In this document: positions 25,794 to 34,485 of the stretch, in pieces | How positions within the stretch are numbered: the first letter of the stretch is position 1 | How the letters are laid out: every line of letters starts with the position of its first letter | Assembly (NCBI GenBank): GCA_017545245.1 | Contig: JAFWPB010000063.1 | Coordinates: forward strand, 87,569-151,568 | From: Clostridiales bacterium | GTDB lineage: Bacteria; Bacillota; Clostridia; Saccharofermentanales; Saccharofermentanaceae | Direction: 5' to 3' | DNA: 64,000 bases | Notes under the pieces: model-generated | The model's database searches: none | Seen by the model: only the letters and a program-made list of their open reading frames with translations | Told to the model about the DNA's origin: nothing | Made by a program: the position numbers and the translations under genes

Positions 25794-27566
25794 TTACTCC
25801 TTATTTATAGTCAGTTTATTCAGCGGCACACGGATCAGTACGCACATACCTACACCCACTTCACTATCGATCGTGATCACCGCTTCGTTTTCTGAATGCA
25901 TCTTTAATCGGAGACAGGCATTCAGGATACCAACGTGTTTTTTTCCTTTGATCTGTTCAATACTTACATTATCTATATTTTTCACTAAAGAAGCAATTTC
26001 GGCATCACTCATGCCACCGCCGGTATCTTCTACCTCCATGCAAAGGTCATCATTTTTCTTATAAACACGTACGAAGATCCATCCGGCGGAAGATTTGGAT
26101 TCTATGCCATGGACACAGGCATTCTCAACAAACGTAACCAGAGTAAGCTTCGGGATCATGTAGTTTTCACAGTCCTTTTCGATATCGATATCGAAAGACA
26201 GTCGATCACCAAAACGGTAACTCTGCAGATACAGATACGCTTCGATCGACTCGGTCTCCTTCTTGATCGTTACCAGGTCATTGCCCCATTCTACATTCTG
26301 ACGCTCCAAGACAGCCAGTTTCTCGACCATGTCAGCGGTCTCGTCTTCACCACGAAGCAAACTGTGCATGCGGATACTTTCCAGTGCGTTAAAAAGGAAA
26401 TGCGGATTGATTTGACTCTGCAATGCAAGAAGTTCCGCGTTCTTTCTGGCAAGGTCATTCTCCTGTTCACGAAGCTTGTCTTTATATAAGGTATTTATAA
26501 GGTTGTTATTGATCTTAACGATATTGTTGTAATTGGACATCAACAAGGAGATCTCGTCGTTGCCCTCGATATCGGAGATCGGCTGGAATTTGTCTGTGCT
26601 GTTTCCGCTAAAAGCTTCGCCCAGCTTGTTGATTCGTTTATCGATCGTTTCCTCGATCAGTTTCATGATTACGACTGGTAATACTAATGTGGCGATCAAA
26701 AGTCCGATGATGATCAGAAAGTTATCGGCTAGAATGCCCGAGATCAAATAGTCGTCACTATAAATATGTATATCGATCCTTGTTCCGGCTATAGTGAAGG
26801 AATGATGAACAGAATGGCGATGAAGCGCTTCCTGTTCTTCTACATTTAAGAACGTAACGCCTTCACCATATTTGGTGATTGCAACATAATTGCCGCAGCA
26901 GATATACATAGGAAACACGTCGGAGAACTGAAGGATCTCACTTTGGAGATTGATGTTGTTGATTTCGACCGTAGCCACTTTGTCGTACTTACTGTCATAC
27001 ATATTCTTAAAGCGCTTGACGAACATGATCTTCTTATTCGATTCAATTCTCGCGTCTACATCGTTGTCATAGTAGATCAAGAGGGTTTCACTCCTCCCGC
27101 TTGAAATAAAACGATCGTACCATTCCATGGTTTTTGCCGAAGAAAGACGTTTAAAATATTTACCATTATAAATCGTGGGGTTATCTGAATAGACAGTGAT
27201 TTTTTCGTTTCTCATGCCCGTCAGGGTCTGGAAAAATGAGTCCACGATGAAATCGTTATACGCGATCATGTACTCGCCGCTGTTCTCGTAATCCCGGTCA
27301 AGGAATTGGCGGAGAGCTTTGTTTTCACTGATTGCGTTGATAATATTGATATCGTAATTGATCATGCTCGACATGACGTTCTGATAACCGATAGCAACGT
27401 TATTCATTTCGAATCGTCTGTTGTTGTACTCTTTGGAGAACATGGAATAGAAAACGATCGTATCGGTAATGACAAGAGGAATGATAACGCAGAAGATATA
27501 CATAATAACGAATTTATTATGCAGCTTCAGATTATTCAAAAAACGTAAAAGCGAACGCTTAAACAC
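25794..27566 (-). CDS. sensor histidine kinase, YesM-like
   Basis: A 590-residue kinase with membrane helices at about 18-40 and 278-303 enclosing an extracytoplasmic sensor, a HAMP-like linker (about 305-355), a His_kinase domain with phospho-acceptor His389 in QSQINPHFLFNALESIR, and an ATPase domain with the N box ENACVHGI and glycine box DTGGGMS. The start is GTG at 27566, five bases after AAAGGGGTC. It is encoded with the YesN-like regulator. Such pairs sense sugars or importer state outside the cell and control neighbouring CUT1 operons. Confidence 0.93.
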   Translation of the reverse strand: MFKRSLLRFLNNLKLHNKFVIMYIFCVIIPLVITDTIVFYSMFSKEYNNRRFEMNNVAIGYQNVMSSMINYDINIINAISENKALRQFLDRDYENSGEYMIAYNDFIVDSFFQTLTGMRNEKITVYSDNPTIYNGKYFKRLSSAKTMEWYDRFISSGRSETLLIYYDNDVDARIESNKKIMFVKRFKNMYDSKYDKVATVEINNINLQSEILQFSDVFPMYICCGNYVAITKYGEGVTFLNVEEQEALHRHSVHHSFTIAGTRIDIHIYSDDYLISGILADNFLIIIGLLIATLVLPVVIMKLIEETIDKRINKLGEAFSGNSTDKFQPISDIEGNDEISLLMSNYNNIVKINNNLINTLYKDKLREQENDLARKNAELLALQSQINPHFLFNALESIRMHSLLRGEDETADMVEKLAVLERQNVEWGNDLVTIKKETESIEAYLYLQSYRFGDRLSFDIDIEKDCENYMIPKLTLVTFVENACVHGIESKSSAGWIFVRVYKKNDDLCMEVEDTGGGMSDAEIASLVKNIDNVSIEQIKGKKHVGILNACLRLKMHSENEAVITIDSEVGVGMCVLIRVPLNKLTINKE

Positions 27567-27606
27567 CCGTTGACCCCTTTAACCGAAATGTCGATGAATA
27601 CACACT

Positions 27607-27615
27607 ATTATACCA
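27607..27615 (-). promoter_or_regulatory. extended -10 promoter candidate of the kinase-regulator operon
   Basis: TGGTATAAT on the minus strand is an extended -10 with a perfect hexamer, 41 bases before the GTG start. It directly follows the terminator of the arabinose operon. No good -35 is seen. Confidence 0.5.
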
Positions 27616-27616
27616 A

Positions 27617-27657
27617 ATAAAAGCACTGCCTCCCACCCATAAGGTGAAAGGCAGTGC
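27617..27657 (-). terminator. terminator of the arabinose operon
   Basis: GCACTGCCT...AGGCAGTGC with an inner partial stem, followed on the minus strand by TTTTATTT. It lies 30 bases past the isomerase stop codon. Confidence 0.85.
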
Positions 27658-27687
27658 GGATAAACCCAGAATTAAATCAAATCAGGA

Positions 27688-29169
27688 TCAGTTAAAAGGA
27701 TTCTCTGTCTTGTACAGGTCTCCAGCCGGCTTGTTGTAGCCGATCTTGCATGGGCAGATGCCGAGGAGCTTGAATGTCTCGAACATCAGCTTGCCGTAGT
27801 GACCGAATGCAACTGCACCGTGGTGCGGGAATCTGCCTTCGATAAGAACGTGACGATAGAATCTAGCCATCTCAGGAATAGCGAAGATAGCGATACCACC
27901 GAAGGAACGTGTCTTAACCGGGAGGATCTCACCTTCAGCGATGTAAGAAACGAGTTCTCCGTCGCTGTTGCACTGCAGACGATAGAATGTGATATCGGAA
28001 GCAGCGATGTCGCCCTCGAGAGTACCACGTGTGAAATCCGGATCAGAACCAGCTGGCTCAAGGAGTCTGTGCTGGATGAGCTGATACTTGATTGCACGAT
28101 CGGAGCACATCTTGCAGGACGGTGTGTTACCACAGTGGAAGCCCATGAATGTATCTGTGAGCTTGTAGTCGAACTTGCCCTTGATATCTTCGTCATAGAT
28201 GTACTGCGGAACAGAGTTGTTGATGTCGAGGAGTGTAACTGTATCGTCTGTGAGGCAGATACCGATGTACTCAGAAAGAGCACCGTAGATATCAACTTCG
28301 CAGGATACCGGGATGCCACGGCTAGCCAGCCGGCTGTTTACGTAGCAAGGCTCGAAACCAAACTGGGACGGGAATGCCGGCCAGCACTTGTCAGCGAATG
28401 CAACATACTTTCTGGAACCCTTGTGAGCTTCTGCCCAGTCAAGGAGTGTGAGCTCGAACTGAGCCATACGTGCACTCATTTCAGGATAGTACTTGCCTTC
28501 GCCCATTTCCTTAGCCATATCTTCACAAACAGCCGGAATACGAGGATCGTTCTCGTGCTCTTTGTAGGATACGAGCAGGTCGAGCTCAGAGTTCTCTTCG
28601 ATTTCTACGCCCAGTTCGTAAAGACCCTTGATCGGAGCATTACAAGCGAAGAAGTCCTGAGGACGTGGACCAAATGTGATGATCTTGAGGTTCTTTACAC
28701 CGATGACAGCACGAGCGATCGGGACGAATTCAGCGATCATGCCTGCGATGTCTTCAGCAGTTCCTACAGGATACTCAGGGATGTAGCCCTTCAGATGTCT
28801 CATACCGAGGTTGTATGAGCAGTTAAGCATACCGCAATAAGCATCACCACGGCCATTAACCATATCTCCGTCACCCTCTGCAGCAGCAACAAACATACAC
28901 GGACCGTCGAAATTCTTAGCGATAAGAGTTTCAGGTGTTTCTGGACCAAAGTTACCAAGGAATACAACGAGAGCATTGCACTCAGCCTTCTTTACATCCT
29001 CAACAGCCTTAAGCATATCGAGCTCATTCTCAACTGTTACCGGACACTCATAAAGTTCACCCTTATAAGCCGCCTTGATCGCAGATCTTCTCTTCTCGGA
29101 AAGAGCGATCGGGAAACAGTCACGGGATACAGCAACGATACCTAATTTGATTTCTGGAATGTTGTTCAT
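27688..29169 (-). CDS. L-fucose/L-arabinose isomerase family protein, likely arabinose isomerase
   Basis: A 493-residue protein of the FucI/AraA-related isomerase group, which converts aldoses to ketoses with a divalent metal. The N-terminal sugar-isomerase fold (LGIVAVSRDCFP, residues 9-20; VVFLGNFGPETPE near 78) and the C-terminal block FHCGNTPSC near 348 are visible. It is not a canonical AraA, yet the operon contains a pentulose kinase, AraD and an arabinofuranosidase and no other isomerase, so L-arabinose to L-ribulose is the probable reaction. It is the last gene of the operon, with an internal promoter candidate and its own terminator. Acting on fucose or another aldose remains possible. 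Confidence 0.78.
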   Translation of the reverse strand: MNNIPEIKLGIVAVSRDCFPIALSEKRRSAIKAAYKGELYECPVTVENELDMLKAVEDVKKAECNALVVFLGNFGPETPETLIAKNFDGPCMFVAAAEGDGDMVNGRGDAYCGMLNCSYNLGMRHLKGYIPEYPVGTAEDIAGMIAEFVPIARAVIGVKNLKIITFGPRPQDFFACNAPIKGLYELGVEIEENSELDLLVSYKEHENDPRIPAVCEDMAKEMGEGKYYPEMSARMAQFELTLLDWAEAHKGSRKYVAFADKCWPAFPSQFGFEPCYVNSRLASRGIPVSCEVDIYGALSEYIGICLTDDTVTLLDINNSVPQYIYDEDIKGKFDYKLTDTFMGFHCGNTPSCKMCSDRAIKYQLIQHRLLEPAGSDPDFTRGTLEGDIAASDITFYRLQCNSDGELVSYIAEGEILPVKTRSFGGIAIFAIPEMARFYRHVLIEGRFPHHGAVAFGHYGKLMFETFKLLGICPCKIGYNKPAGDLYKTENPFN

Positions 29170-29197
29170 ATCAAAAACCTCCTAAGTTGATTTTTCT

Positions 29198-29206
29198 ATT
29201 ATACCA
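29198..29206 (-). promoter_or_regulatory. extended -10 promoter candidate before the isomerase gene
   Basis: TGGTATAAT on the minus strand just past the araD stop, 28 bases upstream of the isomerase ATG, which has AGGAGG as ribosome site. No convincing -35. Confidence 0.4.
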
Positions 29207-29209
29207 TTT

Positions 29210-29902
29210 TTATTGACCATAATAAGCATTTTTTCCATGCTTTCTAAAATAATGTTTGTCCTGTAATTCTTGTGGAGCCGGAAGCACATCTTTGTTGATG
29301 ATTTCAGTTCTGTATGCCATCTTGGCCACCTCTTCCATTACCACAGCATTATGCACGGCTTCGTGTGCATCTTTGCCCCATGAGAAAGGTCCGTGGTTCT
29401 TGCAGAGTACGCCTGGAACTGCCTCATAGTCACGTCCTTCTGCTTCAAAAGAATCGGCGATGAGGATACCTGTGTTTGTTTCGTAATCCGCTTCGATCTC
29501 GTCTTTTGTCAAGCAACGGACACATGGAATCGAACCGTAGAAATAGTCAGCATGTGTCGTACCATAACACGGGATATCCCTTCCGCTCTGCGCCCAGGAT
29601 GTTGCATAGGAAGAATGGGTATGTACGACTCCTCCAATATTCGGGAAACGCTTATACAGGATAAGATGTGTCGGCGTATCCGAAGACGGTTTGTATTTGC
29701 CTTCTACACGGTTGCCGTCGAGATCCATGACGACCATATCGTCAGCAGTCATGGTTTCATAAGGAACACCGCTTGGCTTGATGACGAAAAGTCCGCTCTC
29801 CCTGTCGATCGCACTGACATTACCCCAGGTAAATGTCACGAGACCATATTTCGGAAGAAGCATATTCGCTTCAAAGACTTCTTGTTTCAGTTGTTCTAAC
29901 AT
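29210..29902 (-). CDS. araD: L-ribulose-5-phosphate 4-epimerase
   Basis: It converts L-ribulose 5-phosphate to D-xylulose 5-phosphate, feeding arabinose carbon to the pentose phosphate pathway. The zinc ligands are His94 and His96 ([11 protein letters not shown]) and His170 (CKNHGPF); the phosphate-binding GNVS is at 27-30 and SGVPYE near 44. The 230-residue length is standard for class II aldolase/epimerases of this type. Asp75 occupies the position commonly held by a carboxylate near the metal. It follows the kinase by 14 bases. Confidence 0.93.
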   Translation of the reverse strand: MLEQLKQEVFEANMLLPKYGLVTFTWGNVSAIDRESGLFVIKPSGVPYETMTADDMVVMDLDGNRVEGKYKPSSDTPTHLILYKRFPNIGGVVHTHSSYATSWAQSGRDIPCYGTTHADYFYGSIPCVRCLTKDEIEADYETNTGILIADSFEAEGRDYEAVPGVLCKNHGPFSWGKDAHEAVHNAVVMEEVAKMAYRTEIINKDVLPAPQELQDKHYFRKHGKNAYYGQ

Positions 29903-29916
29903 CTTTTAATCCTCAC

Positions 29917-31509
29917 TTAATTCAAAGTCTCGACCGCTGCTTTTTCAATGGAAAGACCAGGAACATACTTATCCATGAAAGCCATAAAGCCGTTGATATC
30001 TTCAGAAGTTGCCATGATTTCACTTCCTGTCGAACCAGAGTAAATCTCATTGTCAAGATAATCCGCCAGAAGCTCGCCGTCCTTTTTTGCCACCATGAAG
30101 AGTGCCAGAAGCGCGATACCCCAGGCACCGCCCTCGCCTGCTGTTTCCATGACGCAAACCGGAGATCCGATGGCTGCAGACGCAATCGTCTGACCGGCCT
30201 TAGGCGTCTTGAAGAATCCGCCGTGGCCATACATCTTCTTTACTTCCACTTTTTCTTCCAATGTCAGGATATCGAGACCGACTTTCAGAGCAGCGAGTGC
30301 CGAATAAAGATGCATACGCATGAAGTTAGGCAGAGTAAACGAAGCTTCTGCATTTCTGACAAACAGAGGACAACCCTGCGCAAAACCGGTCACCGGCTCG
30401 CCAGAGAAATAGTTATAGGAAACAAGACCGCCACAGTCCTTTTCGCCCTCAAGAGCAATGCTATATAGCTTCTCGAAAAGCGCTCCGCGGTCGAACTCCT
30501 GACCCATGGCCTTGGCAAACTCATCAAAGAGCTTGACCCATGCATTGATCTCGGAGGTGCAGTTATTGCAGTGTACCATCGCGACCGGATCACCTGTCGG
30601 CGTAGTTACCATATCGATCTCTTTATGAAGCTTCTTCATGTTTTCCTTAAGAACGATCATGGCGAAAACGGAAGTTCCGGCAGAGATATTACCTGTCTCA
30701 ACACGAACGGAATTCGTGGCTACCATGCCTGTTCCTGCATCACCTTCCGGCGGACACATCGGAATACCTGCTGCCAGGTCTCCATCCTTATCCAGAAGCT
30801 TTGCGCCTTCTTCGGTCAAAGCACCTGCATTCTCACCAGCGGAGAGAACCTTCGGAAGAATATCTTTCAGCTTCCAGTCATAGTTCTTTTCAGCAACGAG
30901 AGCGTCAAACTTGGAAAGCATTTCTTCATCGTAATTACCTGTCTTATCGTTGATCGGGAACATACCGGAAGCATCACCGACGCCAAGTGCTTTTACACCG
31001 GAAAGACGGAAATGCACATAACCTGCAAGGGTCGTAAAGTGACGGATCGAAGGAACATGTTCTTCACCGTTCAGGATCGCCTGATAAAGATGGGAGATGC
31101 TCCATCTCTGCGGAATGTTGAACTGGAAAGCGTCAGTCAGCTTGTCTGCAGCTTCTTCCGTGATGGTGTTTCTCCATGTGCGGAAAGGAACCAGGAGAGT
31201 ATCGTTTCCGTCAAACGGGAGATAACCGTGCATCATGGCAGAAAAACCAATAGCCGCAAAGCCGGTCAGAGTGACACCATATTCTTCTTTTACATTCTTC
31301 TTCAGATCCTGATAGCAATCGGAAAGTCCGCTCCAGATCGCTTCGTCCGAATAGGTCCAGATACCATCGACAAACTGGTTTTCCCATTCCTTGCTTCCAG
31401 ATGCGATCGGATTGCCCTTCTCATCTACGACAACCGCTTTGATTCGGGTAGATCCAAATTCGATTCCTAAGACGGCCTTACCCTGGCTTAATAGTTCTTT
31501 TGTATCCAT
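29917..31509 (-). CDS. FGGY-family carbohydrate kinase, probable L-ribulokinase
   Basis: A 530-residue FGGY kinase. The N-terminal ATPase phosphate motif is LGIEFGSTRIKAV, and the second domain has GDAGTGMVATNS and NISAGTSVFAMI. The FGGY-type C-terminal ATP site is seen in KMYGHGGFFKTPKAGQTIAS. It is a divergent member rather than a textbook AraB, but sits between araD and the arabinofuranosidase, so phosphorylation of L-ribulose is the likely role. ATG at 31509 was chosen because GAGGTG lies five bases upstream; an earlier in-frame GTG/ATG would overlap the small Cys-rich gene. Confidence 0.85.
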   Translation of the reverse strand: MDTKELLSQGKAVLGIEFGSTRIKAVVVDEKGNPIASGSKEWENQFVDGIWTYSDEAIWSGLSDCYQDLKKNVKEEYGVTLTGFAAIGFSAMMHGYLPFDGNDTLLVPFRTWRNTITEEAADKLTDAFQFNIPQRWSISHLYQAILNGEEHVPSIRHFTTLAGYVHFRLSGVKALGVGDASGMFPINDKTGNYDEEMLSKFDALVAEKNYDWKLKDILPKVLSAGENAGALTEEGAKLLDKDGDLAAGIPMCPPEGDAGTGMVATNSVRVETGNISAGTSVFAMIVLKENMKKLHKEIDMVTTPTGDPVAMVHCNNCTSEINAWVKLFDEFAKAMGQEFDRGALFEKLYSIALEGEKDCGGLVSYNYFSGEPVTGFAQGCPLFVRNAEASFTLPNFMRMHLYSALAALKVGLDILTLEEKVEVKKMYGHGGFFKTPKAGQTIASAAIGSPVCVMETAGEGGAWGIALLALFMVAKKDGELLADYLDNEIYSGSTGSEIMATSEDINGFMAFMDKYVPGLSIEKAAVETLN

Positions 31510-31517
31510 ACTGCACC

Positions 31518-31769
31518 TCACCACTTTTTCTCCGGGCATCTGCCCTTTTTCATTGCGGCCCTGATCTCAACATAACATCCGCATGCTAAACAGGTTCCAC
31601 TAATTAAGTTATCACAAGACTGGCACATTTGTAACCGCTCATGACAGATTTTTTCGCCAGATCTGTCTTTCTCGGAAATAGCCGAAACCGCCCGAAGAAT
31701 AACTTCTTCGTAGCGGCCCTGGTCCATCTGGCTCAGAAGGCATCTTCGACAAGGTTTCTCGTCGCTCAT
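31518..31769 (-). CDS. small cysteine-rich protein (DUF6171-like)
   Basis: An 83-residue protein with eight cysteines in CRRCLL (7-10), [11 protein letters not shown] (42-52), CLACGCY (60-66) and a final GRCP, a pattern expected for one or two metal or Fe-S sites. It resembles small Clostridial proteins classed as DUF6171; I rely on the cysteine spacing, not on a search. It lies inside the arabinose operon between GH51 and the kinase, overlapping GH51 by four bases. No function is known. Confidence 0.8.
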   Translation of the reverse strand: MSDEKPCRRCLLSQMDQGRYEEVILRAVSAISEKDRSGEKICHERLQMCQSCDNLISGTCLACGCYVEIRAAMKKGRCPEKKW

Positions 31770-33280
31770 GCAAGTTCGACCTCAATGTGCATGACGCTGC
31801 ATGCCGGGATCGTAAAGCAGATCTTGTCCGCTTCTGCTTTGATGCCGGTAAACTCTTTTACGGCGACATTTTCCGGCTCCTCGAATGTATTCTTATCATC
31901 CATCTTACCGGTCAGGATCTGTGCTTTTACTGAAGCAACATTATTGCCGGTAAGCGAAGTCTCGATCTCATAAGAATCGGAACAGGAAAGATTGGTCAGA
32001 GTGATGTGGTACTTTCCATCCTTATCCTTGGAACAGGACTCATGGAGATTCGGAACCATGTACTCTTTTTCCAGACCGATTATTTCAGAATTGATATGGC
32101 TGTCAACCAGCGTTCCGTCCTGATGATACTTATAAAGGTTGAATGCATGATAGGTCGGAGTCTTGATCATCTGGTCGCCTTCAGTAAGAATGACAGCCTG
32201 AAGTACATTGATCATCTGCGCGATGTTGGCCATCTTTACGCGGTCACAGTGTTTATTGAAGATGTTCAGATTGATACCGGCAACCAGAGCATCACGCATG
32301 GTGTTCTGCTGATACAGGAAGCCTGGGTTCGTACCTTCTTCTACATCGTACCAGGTACCCCATTCATCAACGACCAGAGCGATATTGTGATCCGGGTCAA
32401 AAGCCTCGATGATCGCAGCATGCTTGGTTACAAGTTCTTCCATGAACAAAGTCTTAGAAAGAGTCATATACCATTCTTTCTCATTAAAACCGGTAGCCGC
32501 ACCCTTCTTTGCCCAGTCATAAGGCAAAGTATAGTAATGCAGGGAAATACCATCCATAAATCCATGAGCATTGTTCCAGGAACCGGCAAGCTTATGGCAC
32601 TGACGGAGAACGGTCTCGGTCCACTCATAATCCTGGGCATTCGGACCGCAGGCAATCTTGTTGATCTTCTTGTTCGGATCGTAGTTCTTTACATAAGACT
32701 GATACTGACGGAACTGGTTGGCATAGTACTCAGGAAGCATGTTGCCACCGCATCCCCAGTTTTCATTTCCGATTCCGAAATAGTCAACAGTCCAGGGTTC
32801 TTCATGGCCATTCTTCTTTCTTAACTCAGCCATAGGAGAGACACCGTTGAATGTCATGTACTCGATCCATTCGCTCATCTCCTGCACGGTTCCGGATCCG
32901 ACATTGCCATTGATATATGTCTTACAGCCGAGCTGACGGCAAAGCTCCATATACTCATGTGTACCAAAGCTGTTATCTTCTACGACACCACCCCAGTTGG
33001 TGTTGATCATTTTCTTGCGGCTCGCTTTTTCGCCGATACCATCTTTCCAGTGATATTCATCTGCGAAGCATCCACCCGGCCAACGAAGAACTGGGATCTT
33101 CAACTCACGAAGCGCTTCGACCACGTCGTTACGCAAACCGTTTGTGTTCGGAATATCAGAGTTTTCGCCGACATAGATTCCACCATAGATACAGCGACCG
33201 AGATGCTCGGAAAAATGTCCCTGTGTTTCCGGTTCGATGTGTCCTAATTCTCTCTGTGGATCGATCACTAATTTAAACAT
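31766..33280 (-). CDS. alpha-L-arabinofuranosidase, GH51
   Basis: It releases terminal arabinofuranose from arabinan and arabinoxylan oligomers. The acid/base is Glu173 in [12 protein letters not shown] and the nucleophile is Glu306 in VVDEWGTWY, both in the expected barrel positions. [15 protein letters not shown] (22-36) is a GH51 signature. No signal peptide is present, so it acts on imported oligosaccharides in the cytosol. The start ATG 33280 follows AAAGGAG; an upstream in-frame ATG would ignore this site. At 504 residues it has normal length (barrel plus beta-sandwich). It is first in the arabinose operon. Confidence 0.95.
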   Translation of the reverse strand: MFKLVIDPQRELGHIEPETQGHFSEHLGRCIYGGIYVGENSDIPNTNGLRNDVVEALRELKIPVLRWPGGCFADEYHWKDGIGEKASRKKMINTNWGGVVEDNSFGTHEYMELCRQLGCKTYINGNVGSGTVQEMSEWIEYMTFNGVSPMAELRKKNGHEEPWTVDYFGIGNENWGCGGNMLPEYYANQFRQYQSYVKNYDPNKKINKIACGPNAQDYEWTETVLRQCHKLAGSWNNAHGFMDGISLHYYTLPYDWAKKGAATGFNEKEWYMTLSKTLFMEELVTKHAAIIEAFDPDHNIALVVDEWGTWYDVEEGTNPGFLYQQNTMRDALVAGINLNIFNKHCDRVKMANIAQMINVLQAVILTEGDQMIKTPTYHAFNLYKYHQDGTLVDSHINSEIIGLEKEYMVPNLHESCSKDKDGKYHITLTNLSCSDSYEIETSLTGNNVASVKAQILTGKMDDKNTFEEPENVAVKEFTGIKAEADKICFTIPACSVMHIEVELA

Positions 33281-33321
33281 AATGTCTCCTTTCACATTTT
33301 AGTGAAATAAACAGGCCTTTT

Positions 33322-33505
33322 GTTTAAGTCATATCTAAAATGATTTACCTTGCGCTTGATTTAAAGTTTACCCGTAAAAATGGAAATATCAATAGTGAAA
33401 TTATCACATATATAGTTTTCAAGGATTATTTCTCGACTTTGTCATGTTGAAGAGAAAAATAAATTTGTCTATGATGAAATAGGTGTTTAGTTTAAGTATT
33501 TCATC
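33322..33505. promoter_or_regulatory. divergent regulatory region with inverted repeat and GTTTAAGT pair
   Basis: Between GH51 and the winged-helix regulator, GATGAAATA (33473-33481) and TATTTCATC (33497-33505) form perfect 9-base inverted arms with a 15-base spacer. GTTTAAGT occurs in that spacer (33490-33497) and again at 33322-33329, close to GH51. These are operator candidates for the adjacent regulator, which would then control both directions. The rest of the 33281-33537 gap is AT-rich with no further feature seen. Confidence 0.5.
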
Positions 33506-33537
33506 AAAGAATTAACTATTTCCAGGGGGTATTATCT

Positions 33538-34485
33538 ATGCTTTGTCTCCATTCTCTCGAAGAAGCAGCCGATATTTTCAAAGCATTAAGCACAAGCACC
33601 CGTATCCAGATCATGGAACTGATCTATCAGAATCAGAACCTCAGTATGAACGATCTGGCGAATCTTTTGGGCATTACCAACAGTGCTGTCACCCTTCATA
33701 TCAGCAAACTGGAAAAAGCAGGATTGATCCATATTTCAACCACTTCCGGCAAGCGTGGCATCCAGAAGATCATCCTCCCTCTTTATGACCGTATTATTAT
33801 AGATATGTTCAAGCCGCAGAGTAATACTCCGCTTCCTTATTACGAAGACAGTATCGCTGTCGGCCAGTATACCTTTGCGGACATTCATCCGACATGCGGT
33901 ATCGCGACAAACAAGGCCATCATCGGCGAACTCGATGATCCTCGTGTCTTCTCTTATCCTGAAAGATTTAAAGCCAGTGTTCTCTGGTTTGGTCATGGAT
34001 CGATCGTATACAATCTTCCTAACCGCCTACGTGCCGGGCAGATCATCCGCGAGCTCCAGATTTCTTTCGAGATCTCTTCGGAATGCCCGTCTTTTAATAA
34101 TGATTATCCAAGTGATATCCACTTTTATATTAATGATACTCTTCTTGGAGTCTGGGTCAGCCCCGGTGATTATGGTGACCGCAAGGGCTTGATTTCCCCG
34201 AACTGGTGGCCGGCGCCACTCAATCAGTATGGACTTCTGAAGACGCTTCTCATCAATGAAAATGGAACGTTCATCGACGGAACACATAAGATCGGTGATA
34301 TCACGATCAACGACCTCAATATCGACTATAACAGTGAACTGAATCTCAAGTTTGCTGTTCCAAAAGAAACGACCAACTGTGGTGGCTTGACACTTTTCGG
34401 AGATGAATTCGGCGACTACAGTCAGAATATTAAGATGAAATTATATTACATGAATAGACAGAACAAGGAGGAACAAGATGCTTAA
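33538..34485 (+). CDS. ArsR-fold transcriptional regulator with C-terminal sensor domain
   Basis: A 315-residue regulator. An N-terminal winged helix of the ArsR type spans about residues 8-85 (FKALSTSTRIQIMELIYQ, then LANLLGITNSAVTLHISKLEKAGL as recognition region). The remaining 220 residues look beta-rich, with no motif I recognise; they do not carry metal-binding cysteines of classical ArsR sensors, so a sugar ligand is more likely. AGGGGG precedes the ATG. The stop overlaps the start of the esterase-GH43 gene by eight bases, so the two are co-transcribed, and GH51 is divergent. Confidence 0.82.
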   Translation: MLCLHSLEEAADIFKALSTSTRIQIMELIYQNQNLSMNDLANLLGITNSAVTLHISKLEKAGLIHISTTSGKRGIQKIILPLYDRIIIDMFKPQSNTPLPYYEDSIAVGQYTFADIHPTCGIATNKAIIGELDDPRVFSYPERFKASVLWFGHGSIVYNLPNRLRAGQIIRELQISFEISSECPSFNNDYPSDIHFYINDTLLGVWVSPGDYGDRKGLISPNWWPAPLNQYGLLKTLLINENGTFIDGTHKIGDITINDLNIDYNSELNLKFAVPKETTNCGGLTLFGDEFGDYSQNIKMKLYYMNRQNKEEQDA

